This document shows positions 8,071 to 17,107 of a stretch of DNA of 64,000 nucleotides, one piece after another. Numbering within the stretch: position 1 is the first letter of the stretch; every line of letters starts with the position of its first letter. A program made the translations under genes and the position numbers. The DNA is taken from positions 1-64,000 of the forward strand of contig CAISBR010000030.1 of assembly GCA_903883645.1 (NCBI GenBank). Direction: 5' to 3'. The notes beneath the pieces are model-generated. The model made no database searches and had not been told where the DNA came from. It worked only from the letters and a program-made list of their open reading frames with translations. Origin of the DNA: an uncultured Myxococcales bacterium. Its GTDB lineage: Bacteria > Myxococcota_A > UBA9042.

Positions 8071-9678
8071 ATGGAACGCATCGAAACAAACATCGACCCG
8101 ACCACCGCCAGCTGGACCGCCCACGTTCAGCACCACACGCGTCTGCAGAGCGATCTGCGCCAAAGACTGGCGCAATTTCGCCTAGGTGGCCCCGAGGCCG
8201 CGCGCAAACGCTATACCGCACGTGGGGCGCTTTTGGCCCGCGATCGCATCGACCTGCTGCTCGACCCGGGGGCACCGTTTCTCGAGTTGTCGCCGCTCGC
8301 TGCATGGGAAATGTACGACGGCGAGGCCGCAGCTGCGGGAATCATCACCGGCGTTGGGCGTGTGGCGGGCCGCGAGGTCATGATCGTGGCCAACGACGCC
8401 ACGGTGAAGGGCGGCAGCTATTATCCGCTGACGGTAAAAAAGCACCTTCGCGCCCAAGAAGTTGCGGCCGAGAATCGCTTGCCGTGTATCTACATGGTCG
8501 ACTCGGGCGGTGCGTTCTTGCCGCTGCAAAGCGACGTGTTTCCTGACCGCGACCACTTCGGCCGAATCTTCTATAACGAAGCGCGCTTGTCAGCCGCTGG
8601 CGTTCCCCAAATCGCTGTGGTGGTGGGCATGTGCACTGCCGGTGGCGCCTATGTGCCGGCGATGGCCGACGAGGCGATCATCGTCAAGAATCAGGGCACC
8701 ATCTACTTGGCGGGGCCGCCGTTGGTTAAGGCCGCGACGGGCGAAGAGATTTCGCAAGAAGCCCTGGGTGGTGGCGATGTGCACACGCGCATCTCGGGCG
8801 TGGCCGACCATCTGGCCGACGACGATCCGCACGCGATCCAGATCGCCCGGACGATTGTGGGAACTCTGAACGAAAAGAAGCAGATCGATGGCATCGTCGA
8901 AGCCAGTGAGCCGCCGGCCTATGACCCAGAGGAACTGCTTGGGCTGGTGCCGGGCGATCTGCGCACCCCGTACGACGTGCGCGAGGTGATCGCCCGCATT
9001 GTCGACGGCTCGCGAATGCACGAGTTTAAGCCGCGCTATGGCACACAAATTGTTTGTGGTTTTGCGCGAATACACGGTATGCCGGTGGCGATCTTGGCCA
9101 ACAACGGGGTGCTTTTTAGCGAGAGCGCGCAAAAGGCCGCCCACTTCATCGAGCTAGCATGTAACCGCAAGACGCCGCTTCTGTTTTTGCAGAACATCAC
9201 GGGTTTTATGGTCGGCAGCAAGGCGGAGCATGGCGGCATCGCCAAAGACGGCGCCAAGATGGTACACGCGGTGGCGACGGCGAATGTGCCTAAGATTACT
9301 GTAATTATTGGTGGTTCTTACGGTGCTGGCAACTACGGCATGTGCGGTCGCGCTTATCAGCCGCGCTTTTTGTTTACCTGGCCGAATGCGCGCGTCAGCG
9401 TCATGGGGGGCGAGCAAGCCAGTTCGGTGATGGTGCAGGTCAAGCGCGAACAAATGGCCAAGAATGGTCAGCAGTTGAGTGCCGAAGACCAAGAGGCGAT
9501 CGCCGCGCCGATCCGCGAGAAGTATGAGCGCGAGGGCAATCCGTACTACGGCACCGCGCGGCTTTGGGACGACGGCATTATCGAGATGGGCCAAACGCGC
9601 GACGTGGTCGGCTTGGCGCTGTCGGCCTGCTACAACGCGCCGATTCCGCCGTGGAAACCCGGTATTTTCCGCATGTAG
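8071..9678 (+). CDS. mccB: methylcrotonoyl-CoA carboxylase, carboxyltransferase (beta) subunit
   Basis: 535 residues, the usual length of MCC beta. It transfers the carboxyl from carboxybiotin to 3-methylcrotonyl-CoA in leucine breakdown. Two crotonase-fold halves are visible: the N-terminal one with [10 protein letters not shown] and [15 protein letters not shown], the C-terminal one with [11 protein letters not shown] and [10 protein letters not shown], including oxyanion-hole glycines. The open frame extends back to 7585, but alignment with the family begins at ATG 8071. It heads an operon with the hydratase (21 bases on), biotin carboxylase, biotin carrier and HMG-CoA lyase, which fixes the substrate as methylcrotonyl-CoA rather than propionyl-CoA. 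Confidence 0.92.
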   Translation: MERIETNIDPTTASWTAHVQHHTRLQSDLRQRLAQFRLGGPEAARKRYTARGALLARDRIDLLLDPGAPFLELSPLAAWEMYDGEAAAAGIITGVGRVAGREVMIVANDATVKGGSYYPLTVKKHLRAQEVAAENRLPCIYMVDSGGAFLPLQSDVFPDRDHFGRIFYNEARLSAAGVPQIAVVVGMCTAGGAYVPAMADEAIIVKNQGTIYLAGPPLVKAATGEEISQEALGGGDVHTRISGVADHLADDDPHAIQIARTIVGTLNEKKQIDGIVEASEPPAYDPEELLGLVPGDLRTPYDVREVIARIVDGSRMHEFKPRYGTQIVCGFARIHGMPVAILANNGVLFSESAQKAAHFIELACNRKTPLLFLQNITGFMVGSKAEHGGIAKDGAKMVHAVATANVPKITVIIGGSYGAGNYGMCGRAYQPRFLFTWPNARVSVMGGEQASSVMVQVKREQMAKNGQQLSAEDQEAIAAPIREKYEREGNPYYGTARLWDDGIIEMGQTRDVVGLALSACYNAPIPPWKPGIFRM

Positions 9679-9699
9679 CGTGGCCTTCGGAGCGTAACG

Positions 9700-10470
9700 A
9701 TGATCGTAGTCGAAGTGAGCCAAGGTATCGGTCGGATCCGCATTGACCGCGCCGACAAGAAAAATGCTTTTAATGGCCAGATGCTTAGCGATATCGAGGC
9801 CGCCATTGCCCGCCTCGGCAGCGACCCGGCTTGCCGTGTGGTCGTGCTCGAGTCGGTCGGCGACACCTTCTGCTCGGGGGCCGACTTGGCCTGGATGGCC
9901 GCGCAGTCTCAGGGCGGACACGCGGCAAACGTCAAGGGCGCCAAGGACTTGGGTCATACTTTTCACTGTATCTCTAAGTCGAAGAAGCCGGTGATAGGCC
10001 GCATCCAAGGGGCGGCGCGCGGCGGTGGCGTGGGGCTGGCGGCGGCGGTCGACATCGCAGTGGCGTCGGAGCGGGCCTCGTTTGCGCTGACGGAAGTGCG
10101 CTTGGGCCTGATCCCTGCCGTAATTTCTCCCTTTGTAGTCGAGCGGTTGGGGCCCAGTCGCGCCCGTGCGCTCTTCTTGACCGGTGAGACCATCGATGCG
10201 GCCGAGGCGTGGCGCGTGGGCCTAATCCATCACTGCGTGCCGCATGAGCAACTCGACCAGAAGGTGCAGCAAGTAGCCGAATTGCTTGCACAAGGTGGGC
10301 CTGAGGCGCTGCTGGGCTGCAAGCACTTAGTCGACTTAGTCGCCTTTCAGCCGGCCGAGGCGGTGTTTGAGCAAACGGCGCAGGCCATTGCCGAGCGGCG
10401 CGCGTCGGCCGAGGCGCAAGAGGGCATGACGGCCTTCTTGCAAAAGCGAAAAGCGTCCTGGATTCCGTGA
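9700..10470 (+). CDS. liuC: enoyl-CoA hydratase, probably methylglutaconyl-CoA hydratase
   Basis: 256 residues, a crotonase-family protein. CSGADLAWM forms the first oxyanion-hole region, GAARGGGVGLAAAVD the second, and TEVRLGLIPAVISPFV carries the expected catalytic Glu. The position between carboxylase subunits and upstream of HMG-CoA lyase indicates hydration of 3-methylglutaconyl-CoA to HMG-CoA, as LiuC does in other bacteria. The ribosome site CGGAG lies before the ATG. Its stop is six bases from the next gene, so translation is likely coupled. Confidence 0.9.
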   Translation: MIVVEVSQGIGRIRIDRADKKNAFNGQMLSDIEAAIARLGSDPACRVVVLESVGDTFCSGADLAWMAAQSQGGHAANVKGAKDLGHTFHCISKSKKPVIGRIQGAARGGGVGLAAAVDIAVASERASFALTEVRLGLIPAVISPFVVERLGPSRARALFLTGETIDAAEAWRVGLIHHCVPHEQLDQKVQQVAELLAQGGPEALLGCKHLVDLVAFQPAEAVFEQTAQAIAERRASAEAQEGMTAFLQKRKASWIP

Positions 10471-10476
10471 GGTAAC

Positions 10477-12000
10477 GTGCACAAGGTCCTGATTGCCAAC
10501 CGCGGCGAGATTGCGGTGCGGATTGCCCGGGGCTGTCGCGTGCTCGGGCTGCAAAGTGTGGCGGTGTTTTCGGACGCGGACCGCCTGGCGCGCCATGTGC
10601 GGATTGCCGACGAGGCTGTGCGCGTAGGCCCGGCCGAAAGTGCGCAATCGTACTTGAACATCGAGGCGATCCTAGCGGCAGCCAAGCTAACGGGTGCCGA
10701 CGCGGTGCATCCGGGTTACGGGTTCTTGAGCGAAAACTGCGACTTTGCTGACGCGGTCGAGGCGGCAGGCCTAATCTGGATTGGGCCGCCGGCCAAGGTG
10801 ATCGAGCCGATCCAAAGCAAGACGTCGGCCAAGGCGGTGGCGCAAGCTGCGGGGGTGCCCACGGCGCCGGCCGCTGTGGTCGACGATTTTGAGCCTGCGA
10901 CATTGGATAAGATCGCCCAAACCATAGGTTTTCCGCTGTTGGTCAAGCCGCAAGACGGCGGTGGCGGCAAGGGCATGCAACGGGTTGATCGGCGAGAGGA
11001 TTTGCTGTCCGCACTGCAGACGGCGAAACGCATCGCGGCCTCGGCCTTCAAAAGCGACAAGCTGTTCGTCGAGCGGTATGTCGAGCACGCCCGCCACGTC
11101 GAGGTGCAGGTGCTAGGTGACCGTTATGGCACGGTTATTCACGCCTTTGAGCGCGATTGCTCGGTTCAGCGGCGGCACCAAAAAGTAATCGAAGAGTCGC
11201 CATGCCCGGTGCTGTCGGAGGCGGAGCGGGCGGCGATTTGCGAGTCGGGGCGCGCCTTTGCCGCCCAAGTGGGTTACCAAGGCGCCGGAACGGTCGAGTT
11301 CTTGTTCGACCCGCTCGAGCGCAAGCACTACTTTTTAGAGATGAATACGCGCCTGCAGGTCGAGCACCCGGTTACCGAGGTTGTGATTGGCCTCGACTTG
11401 GTCGTGGCGCAGCTGCGGATTGCGCGCGGCGAAAAGTTGGGCGACATCGCGCGGGGCAAGCTGACTCAACGCGGCCATGCCTTAGAAGTTCGTATTTATG
11501 CAGAGGATCCGGCGGCTGGCTATGTGCCGCAAGCCGGAACTTTGCTGCGCGCGACCTGGCCGGACGTGCCGTTTGTGCGTGTGGATGCGGGCTTTGAGTC
11601 GGGCGATGCCGTGCCGGTGTATTATGATCCGATGTTGGCCAAGATTATCGCGTGGGGCGGCGATCGCGATGAGGCGGCCGAGCGCATGAAGGCCGCGTTG
11701 CGCGAGACGACGGTGCACGGTGTGGTCACGAATATCCCGATGCTGCTGGCTCTTATGGACGATGCCGAGTTTCGCGCCAGTGCCGTGCATACCGGTTGGC
11801 TCGATGCGACGTGGGGAAGTGCGGCGCCGGGGCAGGGCGAAATGCTTACAGATTCTGCTGTTGCGCTCCTTGCGCTAGCTGGAGTCGGCGGTCCTCTCGC
11901 CCAGCGTGGCGGGGGCGATGGGGCGCAAGTGGCCGCGCGCGTTCCCGATCCGTGGGACAGCCTGGCCGGCTTCCGCCTGAGCAGCAAGGGGGCGGCATGA
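10477..12000 (+). CDS. biotin carboxylase subunit of methylcrotonoyl-CoA carboxylase
   Basis: 507 residues starting at a GTG preceded by GAGG. It is the ATP-grasp biotin carboxylase that carboxylates the carrier's biotin with bicarbonate. Motifs seen: ANRGEIAVRI at the N-terminus, HPGYGFLSEN, the glycine loop GGGGKGMQRV, the Lys-rich KSDKLFVERYVE, EFLFD, EMNTRLQVEHPVTE (metal-binding Glu/Asn and catalytic Arg) and YYDPMLAKII. Conventional MccA carries the biotin domain at its C-terminus and is about 660 residues. Here the protein stops after the BT-like linker and the biotin domain is the next gene, overlapping by four bases. Confidence 0.92.
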   Translation: MHKVLIANRGEIAVRIARGCRVLGLQSVAVFSDADRLARHVRIADEAVRVGPAESAQSYLNIEAILAAAKLTGADAVHPGYGFLSENCDFADAVEAAGLIWIGPPAKVIEPIQSKTSAKAVAQAAGVPTAPAAVVDDFEPATLDKIAQTIGFPLLVKPQDGGGGKGMQRVDRREDLLSALQTAKRIAASAFKSDKLFVERYVEHARHVEVQVLGDRYGTVIHAFERDCSVQRRHQKVIEESPCPVLSEAERAAICESGRAFAAQVGYQGAGTVEFLFDPLERKHYFLEMNTRLQVEHPVTEVVIGLDLVVAQLRIARGEKLGDIARGKLTQRGHALEVRIYAEDPAAGYVPQAGTLLRATWPDVPFVRVDAGFESGDAVPVYYDPMLAKIIAWGGDRDEAAERMKAALRETTVHGVVTNIPMLLALMDDAEFRASAVHTGWLDATWGSAAPGQGEMLTDSAVALLALAGVGGPLAQRGGGDGAQVAARVPDPWDSLAGFRLSSKGAA

Positions 12001-12521
12001 AGCGCAATTACCAAAGCGCGGCGACGAGTGCCGAGCAGCCCACGGCGCTTGAAGTTTCGGCCCTGACGAGCGGCGATCGCCTGCAAGTGACTGTCAAGCA
12101 AGGCGATGTCGAGCAGAAGCTGGGTGTGACAGCGGTGCAGACTCCGGCTGGCGACTGGCTGGTTGAGCACGGTGGCATTGTGCGGCCGGTGCGTCTGAGC
12201 TTAGACCGCGATATGACTTGGCTTTCGACCTCGCAGCCGGCGGATGCGCGCAGTGGTACCACCCGCTGGCGGCGCGTTGAGGCGCTGCGGGCGCGGCACG
12301 GACATGGCGAGTCGCAAGTTCGTTCGCCCATGACCGGCCGCGTGGTGCAAGTGTCTGTAAGTGTGGGTGATGCTGTCATCAAGGGCCAAGTACTCGTGGT
12401 GGTTGAGGCTATGAAGATGGAGCACGCGCTGAAGGCGCCGGCCGAGGCCAAGGTGGCCAAAGTGCTCGTCAAAGTCGGGCAGCAGGTCGAAGGCGGCCAA
12501 GAGCTGGTCGAGCTAGAGTAG
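11997..12521 (+). CDS. biotin carboxyl carrier protein of the MCC complex
   Basis: 174 residues. The C-terminal 75 form a biotinyl domain with VEAMKMEH, Lys140 being the biotinylation site, preceded by RSPMTGRVVQVSVSVGD and followed by KVLVKVGQQVEGGQELVELE. The N-terminal 90 residues match the region that links carboxylase to carrier in one-chain MccA proteins. The ATG overlaps the TGA of the carboxylase gene (ATGA), so the two are translationally coupled, and together they equal one conventional alpha chain. The start is set by this overlap; a longer frame to 11796 runs inside the upstream gene. Confidence 0.92.
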   Translation: MKRNYQSAATSAEQPTALEVSALTSGDRLQVTVKQGDVEQKLGVTAVQTPAGDWLVEHGGIVRPVRLSLDRDMTWLSTSQPADARSGTTRWRRVEALRARHGHGESQVRSPMTGRVVQVSVSVGDAVIKGQVLVVVEAMKMEHALKAPAEAKVAKVLVKVGQQVEGGQELVELE

Positions 12522-12572
12522 CGTTGCGCCCGAACCGCCCTATCCCGTACGACCTGTCGCCAACGAGGACGA

Positions 12573-13493
12573 ATGCAGCCTAGCGAGACTACAGTACAAA
12601 TCGTCGAAGTGGGGCCGCGCGACGGCCTGCAGAACGAGCGCGTGCGCATCGGCACACCCAACAAGTTGCGCTTTGTCGCCGCGCTGGTCGAGGCCGGGCT
12701 GCGGCGCATTGAGGTGACGAGCTTCGTGCATCCTCGCGCCATTCCTCAGCTTTCGGATGCCGACGAGCTGATGGCCCTGCTCGAGAAGCGCCCCGATGTG
12801 CGCTACAGCGCCCTGGTGCCCAATGAGCGGGGGCTCGAGCGCGCCATCGCCGCAGGTATTCGCGAAATTGCTGTGTTTACCGCTGCATCCGACACGTTTG
12901 TCCACCACAACATCCACGCCAGCTTGCCCGAGTCGCTCGCGCACTTTGAACAAATCGTAAAACAAGCCAAAGACTTGGGTATCGGCGTGCGCGGCTACAT
13001 CTCGACCGTGTTCGGGTGCCCGTACGAGGGCAAGATCACCGCAGAACAGGGCCTTGGCGTGGCGAGCGCCCTCTTGGCCATGGGCTGCGACGAGATCTCG
13101 ATCGGCGACACGATCGGCGTGGCCACACCCGGCGACGTGGCTCGCTGGCTCGATGCGGCGCGAACTGCCAAGATTCCGTTTGATCGCATGGCGTTACACT
13201 TTCACGACACCCGTGGCATGGCTCTGGCCAACGTCGTTATCGGCTTGCAGCACGGCGTGCGCATCTTTGACTCGACGGCGGGCGGTCTGGGCGGTTGCCC
13301 GTATGCCCCTGGCGCCAGTGGCAATTTGGCCACAGAAGACCTGGTCTACGCCCTGCACGGTCTCGGTTACCAGACGGGAGTCGACCTCGACAAACTGGTG
13401 ACTGCTTCAAGTCTTATTGCCAATCAACTCGACCACTTGCTACCCAGTCGCTACTATCAGGCCGCGCGGGTTCAAGCGTGTCTGCCCGTCTAA
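12573..13493 (+). CDS. mvaB: hydroxymethylglutaryl-CoA lyase
   Basis: 306 residues, full length. It splits HMG-CoA into acetyl-CoA and acetoacetate, the last step of leucine catabolism. The DRE-TIM fold starts with [12 protein letters not shown] (metal-binding Asp, catalytic Arg). HFHDTRG supplies the metal His pair, and [15 protein letters not shown] is the family signature with the catalytic Cys. GAGGA lies before the ATG. It is 51 bases downstream of the biotin carrier and is the last gene of the operon. The thiolase at 57 kb could process the acetoacetate product after CoA activation. Confidence 0.95.
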   Translation: MQPSETTVQIVEVGPRDGLQNERVRIGTPNKLRFVAALVEAGLRRIEVTSFVHPRAIPQLSDADELMALLEKRPDVRYSALVPNERGLERAIAAGIREIAVFTAASDTFVHHNIHASLPESLAHFEQIVKQAKDLGIGVRGYISTVFGCPYEGKITAEQGLGVASALLAMGCDEISIGDTIGVATPGDVARWLDAARTAKIPFDRMALHFHDTRGMALANVVIGLQHGVRIFDSTAGGLGGCPYAPGASGNLATEDLVYALHGLGYQTGVDLDKLVTASSLIANQLDHLLPSRYYQAARVQACLPV

Positions 13494-13531
13494 ACCGCGC
13501 ACAACCTCTCGCCTTGCTGCCAAGGAACAAA

Positions 13532-14245
13532 ATGGCCCCTATTTTCAAGCTCTCCGTCGTCATGCCGTGCTACAACGAACAGAAGACCATTCGCGAGATT
13601 GTGGCGCAGGTCTTGGCGCAGCCCTACGACATCGAGCTCCTCATCGTCGATGACGGCTCAAAAGATGGAACTCAAGATATTCTTGAGGATTTGTCGAAGC
13701 AGTACCCGCAGGTCAAGGTGCTGCTGCAGCCGGAGAACCGCGGCAAGGGGGCGGCGCTGCGGCGCGGCTTTGCCGAGGCCACGGGCGACTATGTCATCGT
13801 ACAAGATGCTGATCTTGAATATGATCCGCGCGAGTATGCCCAGCTGCTTACGCCCATGCTCGCCGGCAAAGCCGACGTGGTGTACGGCTCGCGCTTCGCC
13901 GGCAACAGTCATCGGGTCTTGTATTTCTGGCACTCGGTAGGCAACCGCGCGCTCACGCTGGCCTCGAACATGGCCACCGACCTAAATCTGACCGATATGG
14001 AGACCTGCTACAAGCTGTTCAAGCGCGAGGTCATCCAATCACTGAATCTGCAAGAGGATCGCTTTGGCTTTGAGCCCGAGGTGACGGCCAAGCTCGCCGC
14101 CCGTTCCAACTTGCGCATCTACGAAGTGCCAATTTCGTACGACGGGCGTACCTACGCGGATGGCAAGAAGATTGGCCTGAAAGATGCCTTTCGCGCGGTG
14201 TACGTCATCAGCAAGTACGCAGCGCTGACGAGGCTTGGTAAGTAG
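13532..14245 (+). CDS. family 2 glycosyltransferase, dolichyl/polyprenyl-phosphate sugar type
   Basis: 237 residues. The GT-A fold is clear: [20 protein letters not shown], then QDADLEYDP with the DxD-like metal site, YGSRFAG, and a C-terminal [11 protein letters not shown] motif. This pattern is typical of DPM1-like enzymes that move a sugar from a nucleotide to a polyprenyl phosphate in the inner membrane. There are no membrane helices, as in the soluble DPM1 type. The ATG at 13532 follows AAGGAA. The frame reaches back to 13295 inside mvaB, which is not credible as a start. It converges with the next gene. Confidence 0.88.
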   Translation: MAPIFKLSVVMPCYNEQKTIREIVAQVLAQPYDIELLIVDDGSKDGTQDILEDLSKQYPQVKVLLQPENRGKGAALRRGFAEATGDYVIVQDADLEYDPREYAQLLTPMLAGKADVVYGSRFAGNSHRVLYFWHSVGNRALTLASNMATDLNLTDMETCYKLFKREVIQSLNLQEDRFGFEPEVTAKLAARSNLRIYEVPISYDGRTYADGKKIGLKDAFRAVYVISKYAALTRLGK

Positions 14246-14250
14246 CTCGA

Positions 14251-15084
14251 TTACTTCAGCTTCTCGGCCTGTTCAACGCCAGCTGCACAGCGAAAGCCAA
14301 AGTGATGGAACGGCTCATTGTCGGGGTGGTGTGGCCTGCGCCAAAACGCCGTAGCGTACTTGGCCGGCCAGTACCAACTACCGCCGCGGACTAGCTTTTC
14401 GGCGTGGCCCGGGCACTTATCTGCACCGCCACAGGGGCCCTTGGGGTCGATGCCTTCGCAGTCCTTGCCGCACTTGGCGTAGCTCGGGCTGTACCAGTCG
14501 CTCACCCATTCCCATGAATTGCCTGACATATCATAGAGTCCGTACACGCCGGGTGCGCGTAGGCCCACTTCCATGACGCGTCCCTTCTCGGGTTGCGAGA
14601 ATTTCTTCTGCACGCCGCAGCTGCGACCCGTTTCGTCCATGATAATCGCGCGTTTGCAGGTGACTGGGTCGTTGCCCCAGGCGAAGGTGGCGCCGTCTGT
14701 GCCGCGAGCCGCCTTTTCCCACTCGGCCTCTGTAGGTAAGCGTTTCCCTTGTGCTTTACAGTAGGACACCGAGTCGAACCAGTTCACGCCAGTGATGGCC
14801 TGCTTGGGCCGCGAAAAGTCGCTGTACTTGGGGCCGGCGTGCGGGCATTTACCTTTCTTCTCGCAGGCTTTGTACTCGGCGACCGTGACCTCGTACAGGT
14901 CCATGTAGAACGTCTGTACCCACACCGTGGCCTTGGGTTGGGCGTTCTTGGGCTCGCCATCGGTGCCGCGGATGAAATTGCCGCCGGGGATGCACGACAT
15001 GCCGGCTGGCACACCGGCACAAGGGACCGCGGTGGGCGCGCCTGCGGCAACGGCCAACAAGATGGAAAGTGCTTGCAAAATCAT
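14251..15084 (-). CDS. exported SUMF1/FGE-fold protein without the catalytic cysteines
   Basis: 277 residues with a signal peptide (about 20 residues, ending near AVPCAG). The formylglycine-generating-enzyme fold is plain: MSCIPGGNFIRGTDGE, VTVAEYKAC, VNWFDSVSYCKAQGKRLP, TEAEWEKAARG, NSWEWVSDWY, LVRGGSWYW and a closing FGFRCA. In true FGEs two cysteines follow RGGSW; here the segment reads RGGSWYWPAKYATAFWRR and has none, so oxidation of a sulfatase Cys is unlikely. Such proteins more often act as carbohydrate-binding or regulatory modules. Eleven or so other Cys suggest disulfides. One base separates it from the upstream gene, so the two are co-transcribed. Confidence 0.87.
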   Translation of the reverse strand: MILQALSILLAVAAGAPTAVPCAGVPAGMSCIPGGNFIRGTDGEPKNAQPKATVWVQTFYMDLYEVTVAEYKACEKKGKCPHAGPKYSDFSRPKQAITGVNWFDSVSYCKAQGKRLPTEAEWEKAARGTDGATFAWGNDPVTCKRAIIMDETGRSCGVQKKFSQPEKGRVMEVGLRAPGVYGLYDMSGNSWEWVSDWYSPSYAKCGKDCEGIDPKGPCGGADKCPGHAEKLVRGGSWYWPAKYATAFWRRPHHPDNEPFHHFGFRCAAGVEQAEKLK

Positions 15085-15085
15085 A

Positions 15086-16093
15086 CTATTTCTTGGCCTT
15101 GGGCTGCGGCGGACCCGCGAGGCTAAATAACCCCTGCGGCCCCATCGCTTTGCGCACCCAGCAAATCGGCTTGGCGCTCGTCACACCCCTGCGCTCGAGC
15201 CAAGCCACGAAATCTTTTCCGCTTTGCACATAGTAGGTGTAGTGGCCGTCGGCGATCTCGTCCGCTTTCTCGGGCCGGCCTTGGGTCCGCAGCAGCACCG
15301 ACTTGGCTGCATAGGGTAGATCATGAAGGTTCTTACGGGCTTGCGGCGTGTAGTTAAAGTAGGCCTCGGCATTGGTAATGTAGAATACCGTCACCTCTAG
15401 ATTCTGCGCCTTCAGCACATTCGCCAGGCCGCTCATGGTGTTCTGCGCCGTCAGGTCGCCGCGCCACGCCCAGATGCGCCCGGTCTGGGCCAGCTTGCGC
15501 ACATGTGCGTACTGGTCCGCGTCCGACAGCAGGCTTGGCACTTTGTCGGTCTTGTACTTCTTCTTTACTCCCAGCCACTTATCGTAGATCTGGCTGCGTC
15601 CTAGCTTGTATGCCGCCACCCAGCGTTTCTTGGTCGCCGCATCCGGCGCCTCTTTCTCGAGCAGCCCCAAACTCGCGGCCTGTTGCTTTGGTGACCAAAA
15701 ACCCACAAATTCATCGGCACTTGCCGAGTTTTTTAAGTCCACGCCATACACGCCGTGCAGGTCGGTCACCACTTGGTCAAAGTCGACCAGCAGCACCAGC
15801 TCGGCCTTCATCCATCCGGCAAACAGGTAGTTAGGGTCCGTGCCCACACCCACCAGCACGCCACCCAAGCCCTGCACCGACTCGCGGTACAGGTTGTGCG
15901 CCCGCTCATCCGAAATCACGAAATGTGCGTTTGCAGCCAACTCCTTGGGTGGCGGATCGTGCTGTACTTTACTAAGTTCAGTCTTTAAAGCCTCTGGAAT
16001 TGGTGATAAATCGGCTGCGCTAGCCAAGGCCGGCAGCAGCAGCAGCAGCGGCAGCACACGGAGTGCGATACGGGCCCAAAGTAGGTTTAGCAT
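15086..16093 (-). CDS. exported protein resembling the LIC_10091 family
   Basis: 335 residues from ATG 16093, with a signal peptide (hydrophobic run ending ALASA). The mature protein holds FVISDERAHNLYRESVQ and LGGVLVGVGTDPNYLFAGWMKAELVLLVDFD, which recall the Leptospira LIC_10091 type proteins, whose fold resembles SAM-dependent methyltransferases. An N-terminal extension to 16132 would precede the signal peptide. In this recall-based assignment only the SDER...GVGTD...DFD pattern is firm; no activity is claimed. The tight spacing with the downstream FGE-fold protein, both exported, suggests a joint envelope role. Confidence 0.65.
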   Translation of the reverse strand: MLNLLWARIALRVLPLLLLLPALASAADLSPIPEALKTELSKVQHDPPPKELAANAHFVISDERAHNLYRESVQGLGGVLVGVGTDPNYLFAGWMKAELVLLVDFDQVVTDLHGVYGVDLKNSASADEFVGFWSPKQQAASLGLLEKEAPDAATKKRWVAAYKLGRSQIYDKWLGVKKKYKTDKVPSLLSDADQYAHVRKLAQTGRIWAWRGDLTAQNTMSGLANVLKAQNLEVTVFYITNAEAYFNYTPQARKNLHDLPYAAKSVLLRTQGRPEKADEIADGHYTYYVQSGKDFVAWLERRGVTSAKPICWVRKAMGPQGLFSLAGPPQPKAKK

Positions 16094-16153
16094 GGCAGTT
16101 TCCAGCCCCGCATGGCGGGCGGCGCGGAGCATAAACGGCGCCTGTCGGCTTGG

Positions 16154-17107
16154 CTACCAGCGCAGGCCCGTGCGGCGATTCGTCACCACCACCTCGGCCA
16201 CGTCGCCGCGGCGGTCGGCCTTGCTATTGACCTGACGCGCTGCATAAATCGTATGGATATTCCACTCTTGATACAGGTCGCGGGTAAACGCGCAGTCGCT
16301 ATTCGACAGCACCCAGCGCACCCCCATGGCGTCGAGTTCGCGCAGCACGTCGTTCAACTCGCGCTGGGCCCGCGCCGAAAAACCGCCGCCGCTATAGGCG
16401 TTAAACGAGCTCGTCGCGCTCACCGGTTGATACGGCGGGTCCAAGTACACAAAATCTAGGCCGTGGTCCTTGGCCAGCTGTGGCCACGCGCGAAAGTCCG
16501 CCTGCACCAGTGCTGCCTGCTGCAAGGCCTGTGATGCAGCTGAAATTCTGGCACTTTGTACAATATTGGGTTGCGGGTAGCGGCCGTGGGGCGCATTGAA
16601 GTGGCCCTTGCTGTTTTCGCGCCAAAGTCCGTTAAAGCAGGTGCGATTCAAGAAAAGCATTCGGGCGGCGCGTTCCACGACCGTCATCTCGACTTCGGCT
16701 GGGTGGCGGCTGCGCATCCAGTAGAAATAGGCAGCGCGCTCGTCGGCATCGCCCGCCAAATACTCGTCTTCGTATACCTGCAGTTGGTCGACTAGGGCTT
16801 GCGGTTGATCGCGCACGCAGGTGTGGGCGTTATGCACGTCGGTCGACAGGTCGGTCAGCAACGCCGTGTCGAGGCGATCGTGGCCGGCCAAGTAGAAGAA
16901 CAGGGCGCCGCCACCCAAAAATGCTTCACCGTAGCGCAGTTGCCCCTGCGGCAGGTAGGGCTCAATCTGCGGAATAAGCCGGGCCTTGCCGCCCGCCCAC
17001 TTCATAAAGGGCGCCGGCGTCTGAACCTTGGCAGGGCTGCGACGACGGCTGTCAAGTGCAATTGGCGGATCTTGGCGGTCAAAGTGCGTCGCGGTGGCCA
17101 GCTGCAT
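16154..17107 (-). CDS. dam: DNA adenine N6-methyltransferase, D12/Dam class
   Basis: 317 residues. PFMKWAGGKARLIPQI is the N-terminal signature, GEAFLGGGALFF is the SAM-binding motif I, and DFVYLDPPYQP is the catalytic DPPY motif IV; LNRTCFNGLWREN is the Dam-type middle region. These define the class that makes N6-methyladenine, commonly at GATC. No endonuclease gene is adjacent, so this looks like an orphan methylase used for mismatch repair or regulation instead of restriction. It begins the leftward cluster that continues with two exported proteins, 60 bases apart. The recognition site is inferred. Confidence 0.88.
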   Translation of the reverse strand: MQLATATHFDRQDPPIALDSRRRSPAKVQTPAPFMKWAGGKARLIPQIEPYLPQGQLRYGEAFLGGGALFFYLAGHDRLDTALLTDLSTDVHNAHTCVRDQPQALVDQLQVYEDEYLAGDADERAAYFYWMRSRHPAEVEMTVVERAARMLFLNRTCFNGLWRENSKGHFNAPHGRYPQPNIVQSARISAASQALQQAALVQADFRAWPQLAKDHGLDFVYLDPPYQPVSATSSFNAYSGGGFSARAQRELNDVLRELDAMGVRWVLSNSDCAFTRDLYQEWNIHTIYAARQVNSKADRRGDVAEVVVTNRRTGLRW

